Positions 1-6,271 of a stretch of 6,271 bases of DNA are shown here, in pieces (within the stretch, counting starts at the first letter, position 1; every line of letters starts with the position of its first letter). Under the pieces are notes generated by a model, which was not told where the DNA came from, ran no database searches, and worked only from the letters and a program-made list of their open reading frames with translations. The stretch is from Pseudomonadota bacterium (GTDB taxonomy: Bacteria > Myxococcota > Polyangia > GCA-2747355 > JACKDQ01). The DNA lies in the NCBI GenBank assembly GCA_030591195.1, contig JAUVBO010000187.1:1-6271 (forward strand), in the 5' to 3' direction. Made by a program: the position numbers and the translations under genes.

Positions 1-221
1 GCGATGGCCGCGATGCGGGTCATCTGCTCCACCAGCGCCGGGATGTCCTCGGGCTTGGCCTCACCCACCTGATCGCGCAGGCTGATCAGCTCGGCGTCGT
101 AGTCGGGCGTACCCGCGTTGTCGGCGCTGAGCTGGGAGAGGGCGCTCGTCACCCGGCCGAGCAGCCGTAGCTCATCGTTGACGATCAGGTGTTCCGGCGA
201 GCCGGGAGTGACCTCTTTCAT
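1..221 (-). CDS. Partial gene, N-terminal 73 residues; possibly a UvrD/HelD-like helicase
   Basis: An open minus-strand frame starts with ATG at 221 and runs off the left edge, so only the first 73 codons are present. The protein begins MKEVTPGSPEHLIVNDELRL and continues as a charged, probably helical region with a PDYDAELISLRDQ stretch and, near the edge, ALVEQMTRIAAI. Third codon positions are strongly G/C, which supports real coding. A purine-rich GAGAAG lies about 8 bases before the ATG. It follows the stop of the ccmD-like gene by 12 bases and could be co-transcribed with the ccm genes. From memory, this style of N-terminus (an 'IVNDELRLL' start, then a helical segment ending 'LVEQM.R') resembles superfamily I UvrD/HelD-like helicases of myxobacteria. 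The ATPase motifs would lie outside the window, so the family assignment is tentative. The reading frame itself is fairly secure. Confidence 0.55.
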   Translation of the reverse strand, partial: MKEVTPGSPEHLIVNDELRLLGRVTSALSQLSADNAGTPDYDAELISLRDQVGEAKPEDIPALVEQMTRIAAI

Positions 222-233
222 CGCGGGCGCTTC

Positions 234-437
234 TCAGCCTCTCGGGCCCCGGTCGCGCTCCTCGGCGGCCTGGATCTCGGCGCGCAGATCCTCGAGCTCG
301 CTCGCCACGCGCCCCTGGCGGCGCCAGAGGGCGACGAGGAAGGCGAGCAGCACGACCCAGACCAGGCCGTAGGCGAGGGCAACGTAGGGAACCGGAGACC
401 CCGGGGGGGCAGCGATGACATCCTGGAAAGGGCTCAT
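234..437 (-). CDS. ccmD: CcmD-like small heme exporter protein (System I cytochrome c maturation)
   Basis: This 67-residue protein has a short N-terminal segment, one membrane segment at about residues 18-38 (starting PYVALAYG and ending ALWRR), and a charged helical tail with SELEDLRAEI at 46-55. A Tyr/Ala-Tyr-Gly start of the membrane helix, an Arg pair just inside the membrane and a following 'ELxxL' helix are typical of CcmD. Members of this family are small and poorly conserved, so position matters: it sits 4 bases after the ccmC stop, as ccmD usually does. An AAGGAG ribosome binding site lies inside the end of ccmC, about 10 bases before this ATG. In known systems CcmD stabilises the CcmC-CcmE complex and helps release heme-loaded CcmE from the CcmABCD transporter in the inner membrane. 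A different single-pass protein cannot be excluded from sequence alone. Confidence 0.75.
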   Translation of the reverse strand: MSPFQDVIAAPPGSPVPYVALAYGLVWVVLLAFLVALWRRQGRVASELEDLRAEIQAAEERDRGPRG

Positions 438-441
438 CTGC

Positions 442-1227
442 TCATTGCTCCTTGTTGTCCGCGCCGTCGGCGCGCGCTGCCCGGCGTCGGCGGCGGGCGT
501 CGGCGCGCAGCTCGGCGAGCCGTAGTCGCAGGTCGTCGGTGAGGGCGCGCTGGCGCTCGACGCCGAGAGAGAGCACCAGCAGCAGCCCGAAGAGGGCGGT
601 GAAGGTGGCGAGGCTGACGAAGAGCGCCGGACGCAGGGCGGGCGAGAGGGCTCGCGCCACCGTCGCTGGAGGGTGGGCGGTGGTCCAGATCTTCACCGCC
701 GCGTAGACCAGCGGCACGTTGAGCGCGCCGAACATCGCCATCCCGGCGCTGATCTGGCGCCCGGCCGGGCCGGCGTAGCGCCGGGCGATGCGCGCCGCGA
801 GGAAGGTCAACAGTAGCATCAGCAGCGTCGTCAGCCGCGCGTCCCAGACCCAGTAGTGCCCCCAGGCCTTCTTGGCCCAGAGGGGGCCGGTGGTCATCAC
901 CAGCACGCCGAAGATCACCACCAGCTCGGCGGTCACACCACAGAAGCGGTCGGCCGCGGACCGGGCGCTCTCTCTGCGGGGCCGGGGGCCCCTGGGGAGG
1001 AAGAGGAAGGTCGTGCCGCTGACACCCGACAGCAGCGCCGCGAGCATCATCAACCAGGCGCACGGCACGTGGAAGTAGAAGATTTTCTGGCTCAGCCCCA
1101 TGCTCGGGACCACCGGGGTGGTGACGAAGATCAGGTAGGGCGCGACGATGAACCCGATGCCGGTCAGGGCCGTCAGCGGGTAGAACCACCAGGGTCGCCG
1201 CGCCGCGGCTCTGCTTCGTTCGCTCAT
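442..1227 (-). CDS. ccmC: CcmC, heme-handling inner-membrane protein of cytochrome c maturation
   Basis: This 261-residue, probably six-pass membrane protein is CcmC, which presents heme to the periplasmic chaperone CcmE. The key features are visible: His53 in FYFHVPCAW and His185 in TTAHPP match the two axial heme-ligand histidines of the family. The tryptophan-rich WWD motif is WGHYWVWDARLT at 122-133, and the ARLT ending separates CcmC from CcmF and CcsA, which have DP(V/K)E. I chose the ATG at 1227 because its first bases overlap the upstream stop (ATGA), a coupling signal. An in-frame GTG at 1245 would add six residues but has no better ribosome site. After the last membrane segment (about 201-222) there is a charged tail of some 40 residues rich in Arg, longer than in the E. 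coli protein and probably cytosolic. The gene is followed after 4 bases by the ccmD-like gene, the usual order. Confidence 0.95.
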   Translation of the reverse strand: MSERSRAAARRPWWFYPLTALTGIGFIVAPYLIFVTTPVVPSMGLSQKIFYFHVPCAWLMMLAALLSGVSGTTFLFLPRGPRPRRESARSAADRFCGVTAELVVIFGVLVMTTGPLWAKKAWGHYWVWDARLTTLLMLLLTFLAARIARRYAGPAGRQISAGMAMFGALNVPLVYAAVKIWTTAHPPATVARALSPALRPALFVSLATFTALFGLLLVLSLGVERQRALTDDLRLRLAELRADARRRRRAARADGADNKEQ

Positions 1228-2836
1228 CGGTCGGCAGGTTGCCACACTTGTCGCAGCTCGGCGAGCAGCCGCTGGCGCTGGCGCTGGTAGACGGCGTCGC
1301 CGTCCGTCGCATCGCCGGCTCGGTGACGTCGCTCGAGATCGACCAGCGCCGCGAACAGCGCCTCGCGTCTGCGCCGGGTCGGCCGGTCGCCGCTGATCGC
1401 GGCCAGCACCCCCCAGAGCAGCAGCAGGGCGGCCAGCCCCAGGGCCACGGTTCGCGGCCGCCGGTCGTGGCTCGGCAGTCCGCCGAGGGTGAACTCGACC
1501 ATCCCCATGGACGGCGTCGCCCGCAGGTCGAAGACCCGAGCTTGGGTCGACTCCATCTTCTCCAGCCGGGAGCTCTCAAGCGACGGGCCGTGGCCGATGA
1601 TCGGCCCACCGTTGATCACCACCATCACCCGGCGCGTGGCCGCCACCGGCAGTCGCTGGCGGAACTCCAGCGACGGCCCCGAATAGGGCAGATCGTAGGT
1701 GTACTGCAGGGTGAGCTCGCCCGGGGGCACCGGCCCCGTCAGCAGCACCCGCTGGCGACGGCGGTCGACCTCGACCAACCTCCGCTCCCTCGAGCCGAGG
1801 TCGAGCCCGACCGCGCCGGCGGGCAGGGGCAGCTCGAGCCCCTTGCCCGGGTCGAACAGCTTGCTCTTCGAGGTGTTGACCAGCGTGATCACCTGGCGGA
1901 AGCCGACCCGCCGCTCGGCCGCCCTGGCGATCAGGTGGGTGCCGGGTCCGAAGCGGAGCACCGTCCGGTCGCTGGTGCGATCGTAGACGGTGAAGTGCAG
2001 CCGCAGCCCTCCGGCGGTGGCGCGGGCGACGGTGCCGCTGCTGTAGCTCAGCTCGTCGTGGACCACGGTGACCGACAGCGAGCTCGCGCCGGCGGCCGGA
2101 GTCAGCGTCACGTCGCCCTCGGCGTTCGTCCGACCGGAGAGGTGCTTGTTGTCGCTGCCGGCGAGCGTGACCTTCACCTGGCCCGCCGGCTCGCCGCCCT
2201 TGCGGACGCTGACCGCCACGGCCCCCGTTGGCAGGCCGGCGTCGCGCTCGAGCTCGGCAGCGCCGCTCTCGCTCCTGCCCTTCGCCGGCGCCGAGGCCGG
2301 CGCGCCCGCGGCCGGCGCTGAGCTTGGCGCGCCCTTCGCTGGCGCTGAGCCCGGGTCGCCCCCGGTCGACAGCATCAGACGCACGCCGCCCTGCTTCGGC
2401 GCGTCGAAAGCGGACGAGGCGATCCGTCTGCCGCCCTCGCCCGGAGGGATCACGGCGACGTAGCGCTGGCCGCTGGTGAGCTTGCCGGCGAAGGTCGCCC
2501 GTCCCTGCTGGTTGGTCTTCGCCGCGGCGACCTCTCGCAGCGATCCGTCCTGCTGCCGCTGGTGCAGCTCGACCCGCTGGTCGACTGCCACCTGGTCGAG
2601 TCTGCCGCGGATCACCTTCACCGTCACCGTGCCCGCCGCCATGTCTGGCTGGTAGAGCGGCTGGCCGTACATCCCGCCCTGGTCGCTGCCGCCGGCCATC
2701 CGGCCGAGGCGACCGATGCCGCCGGGCCGGGCCTGATCGGGCCCGGCGACGGCCGTCCCCCCGACCACGACGAGCAGGCCGAAGACAAGCTCAGGGCCGA
2801 AGAGCCCGGCGAGCGGCGTGCGGCGGCCGAAGTGCT

Positions 2837-2840
<4 letters not shown>
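1224..2840 (-). CDS. Membrane-anchored periplasmic protein with two Ig/carboxypeptidase-regulatory-like domains, embedded in the ccm operon; function unknown
   Basis: I do not recognise a named family for the whole 538-residue protein. Visible parts, in order: a signal peptide (about 1-32, ending TAVAG); a Gly/Met-rich stretch to about 68; a beta-rich domain at 71-132 with the 'TNQQGRATF' pattern of carboxypeptidase-regulatory/transthyretin-like folds; a low-complexity linker of three 9-residue Ala/Pro/Ser repeats (161-187); a second similar domain at 206-262 (TNAEGDVTL); a beta-rich region at 280-410 with a VYDRTSD start, ELPLPAGA and a PVPPGELTLQYTYDLPY segment; a membrane helix at about 464-484; and a charged helical tail at 485-538. 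The likely topology is periplasmic with a cytosolic tail. The start ATG overlaps the ccmF stop (ATGA), with GAGG 7 bases upstream, and the stop overlaps the ccmC start. This strict coupling suggests a role in cytochrome c maturation, such as binding a partner or apocytochrome, but that is inference. No CxxC or heme motif is seen. Confidence 0.85.
2280..2360 (-). repeat. 27-bp tandem repeat, three copies, encoding Ala/Pro/Ser linker
   Basis: Three adjacent imperfect 27-base units encode GDPGSAPAK, GAPSSAPAA and GAPASAPAK (residues 161-187 of the 538-residue protein). The unit length is a multiple of three, so gain or loss of a copy would keep the frame and only change the length of the flexible linker between the two beta-rich domains. 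Units differ by a few bases, so the array is not freshly duplicated. Confidence 0.9.
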
Positions 2841-5299
<2,459 letters not shown>

Positions 5300-5353
5300 C
5301 GAGCGGCATTTCTCCGTGACGGTGGTGGGTTAGGCAGCAACCAGCGTCTCTTT

Positions 5354-5382
5354 CGTTTAGCGGACACGACCGCCGCTCGCAA
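5354..5382 (-). promoter_or_regulatory. Weak sigma-70-like promoter candidate for the ccm operon
   Basis: On the minus strand TTGCGA (5382-5377) and TAAACG (5359-5354) are separated by 17 bases. They match four of six and three of six consensus positions. Transcription would start near 5347, giving a leader of about 48 bases before ccmF. The match is poor and chance is a real possibility in this search space; it is listed because it is the best spaced pair seen. Confidence 0.2.
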
Positions 5383-5390
5383 CCACGAGC
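5375..5390. repeat. Inverted repeat GCTCG-N6-CGAGC upstream of ccmF
   Basis: Five-base perfect arms flank a six-base spacer (CAACCA). It overlaps the -35 part of the weak ccmF promoter candidate, a position where a repressor or regulator could bind. The GCAACCA core also occurs at 5337-5343, 42 bases away. The arms are short, so functional meaning is uncertain. Confidence 0.35.
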
Positions 5391-5468
5391 AACAGTGAAT
5401 GCGTTAACGGACTGAAAATACAAGAATATGTCGTCGGGGATTGGGGGCCGGCGGGTGTTGCCGTGTGC

Positions 5469-5495
5469 CTGCAGGTCGTACCCCGCAGGTGCAGG
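5469..5495. repeat. Clustered GCAGG(T) repeats upstream of the sigma-54-like promoter
   Basis: GCAGGT occurs at 5471-5476 and 5485-5490, with a third GCAGG directly after at 5491-5495. CCTGC at 5469-5473 forms an inverted partner. The cluster lies about 70-90 bases before the sigma-54-like promoter, the range where enhancer-binding activators often sit. That role is inference from position only. Confidence 0.3.
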
Positions 5496-5559
5496 GGCCC
5501 GGGGTGGGGTTGTCAGGGCGCTTTCTGGTGATTGCGAGGCCTTGGCGGGTGATCGGTTC

Positions 5560-5576
5560 TTGGCGGGCACATTGCA
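5560..5576 (+). promoter_or_regulatory. Sigma-54 (RpoN) type -24/-12 promoter for the barrel-protein gene
   Basis: TTGGCGGGCACATTGCA matches the sigma-54 consensus TTGGCACG-N4-TTGCA at all conserved positions but two. The essential GG (5562-5563) and GC (5574-5575) have the exact required spacing of 12 bases. Transcription would start near 5587, 45 bases before the ATG at 5632, in the right direction. TTGGCGGG is also present at 5542-5549, 18 bases upstream, without a -12 partner. Sigma-54 promoters need an ATP-using activator, so the gene would be tightly switched. Confidence 0.6.
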
Positions 5577-5631
5577 GTAGGCGGCACTTCATGTCCTCGG
5601 GCTGCCAAAAAACGCTAAAGGGATCCAGATC

Positions 5632-6147
5632 ATGAAAATCAACAGTGCTCGTTGGACCGCCGCCCTGGGCGCGGCGCTGCTCGTCACGCTCCTCTCCTTG
5701 CCCGCTGTCGCGGGTCATTTTGCCTTCGGCGCCGGCAGTGGCATCGAGATGGTGCGCTCGACGACCCAGGTCAAGCTGCAGCAGGAGGCCGGCTTTCACT
5801 TCTCGCGCTGGCGCAGCGGCCCCGGTCTCGGTATCGCCCTGTCGGAGGCCTTCGGCGACGACGTGGTCGTCTTCACCGCTGCGCCCAAGTTTTTCTGGGA
5901 GCTGACCATCGTCCGCTCCCGGGGCGTGGCCCTCAGCGGCACGCCGTCGATGCACCTCGGCTACGGCCTCCGTGCACCCCGGGGCGGCGATCCCAACCAC
6001 TTCATGAACCTCAAGGTCGCCTTCAGCTTCAAGCTGCGCTTCGGCCGGTTCTTCTTCTCGTTCGATCCGTTTGGGTTGGACCTCTACTTTGGCGATCAGG
6101 TGTGGATGCGCTACGACCTGGCAGGCGGCATCGGGATCAGCTTCTAG
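5632..6147 (+). CDS. Small outer-membrane beta-barrel protein, function unknown
   Basis: The 171-residue product has a clear signal peptide (Lys at 2, hydrophobic core at about 9-24, cleavage likely after LPAVA at 27). The mature part of about 144 residues shows alternating hydrophobic residues in roughly eight strands (about 30-41, 44-60, 63-74, 78-93, 99-115, 124-137, 139-155, 157-171). It ends GGIGISF, and a terminal Phe with alternating hydrophobics is the signature recognised by the BamA assembly machine. Size and strand count suggest an eight-stranded barrel, comparable to OmpW/OmpX/OmpA-type barrels, but I see no specific family motif and name no function. AAAGGG lies 9 bases before the ATG. 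It is divergent from ccmF, alone in its transcription unit, and preceded by a sigma-54-like promoter. Its end overlaps a convergent gene by 11 bases. Confidence 0.85.
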   Translation: MKINSARWTAALGAALLVTLLSLPAVAGHFAFGAGSGIEMVRSTTQVKLQQEAGFHFSRWRSGPGLGIALSEAFGDDVVVFTAAPKFFWELTIVRSRGVALSGTPSMHLGYGLRAPRGGDPNHFMNLKVAFSFKLRFGRFFFSFDPFGLDLYFGDQVWMRYDLAGGIGISF

Positions 6148-6271
6148 CACCCCGGACGCCCCGCGTGGCCAGCAGCTCCAGTCCTCGCCAGGGGTGCCAG
6201 TAGATCTGCACGGGCATGAACCGGCGCAGGCTGTCGAGGGCATCGCGCTGGACGAAGAAGCGCAGCCCGCC
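6137..6271 (-). CDS. Partial gene, last 44 residues of an unrecognised protein
   Basis: A minus-strand frame enters from the right edge and stops at TGA (6139-6137). It has no start in the window. The visible end contains LRFFVQRDALDSLRRFMPV, QIYWHPWRGLELLATRG and finishes VRGARS. Nearly every codon up to the last few ends in G or C, as in the other genes here, which supports real coding. The final codons (GGT GCT AGA) are less biased where it overlaps the barrel gene. I do not recognise the family. The stop lies inside the convergent barrel gene, an 11-base tail-to-tail overlap. Confidence 0.55.
   Translation of the reverse strand, partial: GGLRFFVQRDALDSLRRFMPVQIYWHPWRGLELLATRGVRGARS

Larger units (their letters stand above)
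5300..5631. other. Divergent intergenic region between ccmF and the barrel-protein gene
   Basis: About 330 bases with no convincing gene. The open frames crossing it have no sensible protein character. It is more AT-rich than the rest near 5400-5432, including the 8-base palindrome CGTTAACG (5402-5409). It holds the promoters for both directions: a good sigma-54 type match toward the barrel gene, a weak sigma-70 type candidate toward ccmF, and short direct and inverted repeats described separately. A GC-rich hairpin-capable stretch at 5481-5497 has no T-run after it and is not called a terminator. No tRNA or riboswitch was recognised. Confidence 0.7.

Noticed and set aside
434..1609. Minus-strand frame of 391 codons covering ccmC and the end of the preceding gene
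   Set aside because: Out of frame with both recognised genes, low-complexity Arg/Ala/Pro composition, no domain seen. It is a side effect of high GC.
1239..2321. Plus-strand frame of 360 codons opposite the 538-residue protein
   Set aside because: Antisense shadow with His/Gln/Arg-rich composition and no recognisable protein features.
5402..5409. Palindrome CGTTAACG in the AT-rich patch, considered as an operator
   Set aside because: Eight bases alone are too short to support an operator call without a second copy or conservation.
5481..5497. GC-rich hairpin CCCC...GGGG in the intergenic region, considered as a terminator
   Set aside because: No run of T follows on either strand and no gene ends nearby, so a terminator role is unsupported.
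5404..6243. Minus-strand frame of 279 codons opposite the barrel gene
   Set aside because: Antisense to a gene with a clear signal peptide and barrel end. It also crosses the promoter region and has no coherent protein character.

Overview
The window is visibly GC-rich, with GC-rich third codon positions and genes packed almost without gaps. Its main content is a minus-strand run of cytochrome c maturation (System I, Ccm) genes. A Gram-negative bacterium is likely: there is a Ccm heme-handling pathway, a signal-peptide beta-barrel protein ending in Phe, and a good match to a sigma-54 promoter. The style (Ccm genes mixed with a carboxypeptidase-regulatory-like surface protein, long helical tails, sigma-54 promoter) reminds me of Myxococcota or other former Deltaproteobacteria. 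That placement is inference, not proof.

Layout, read along the minus strand from right to left: ccmF (5299 to 2837), then a 538-residue membrane-anchored periplasmic protein of unknown function (2840 to 1224), ccmC (1227 to 442), a ccmD-like small gene (437 to 234), and the first 73 codons of another gene that runs off the window (221 to 1), possibly a UvrD/HelD-like helicase. The first three genes overlap by ATGA (stop and start share bases), and the later gaps are 4 and 12 bases, so this looks like one operon with translational coupling. The roughly 330-base region 5300-5631 has no gene and separates ccmF from a divergent plus-strand gene for a small, probably eight-stranded outer-membrane barrel (5632-6147). 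A plausible sigma-54 promoter lies just upstream of that barrel gene. At the right edge, the last 44 codons of a minus-strand gene end inside the 3' end of the barrel gene.

How the genes work together: in System I, CcmC and CcmD load heme onto CcmE, and CcmF transfers it to apocytochrome c. The cores of CcmF and CcmC here look intact, with all expected heme-ligand histidines and WWD motifs. ccmA, ccmB, ccmE, ccmG and ccmH are not in the window. Three points stand out. CcmF carries an extra C-terminal part of about 170 residues (two membrane segments plus a CcmI-like helical tail), which also has its own strong internal ribosome binding site and ATG. The 538-residue protein is wedged between ccmF and ccmC by overlaps on both sides. 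The cytosolic tails of these two proteins share a D-[IL]-E-x2-H-x2-G motif, which suggests an uncharacterised assembly element of this cytochrome maturation machine.
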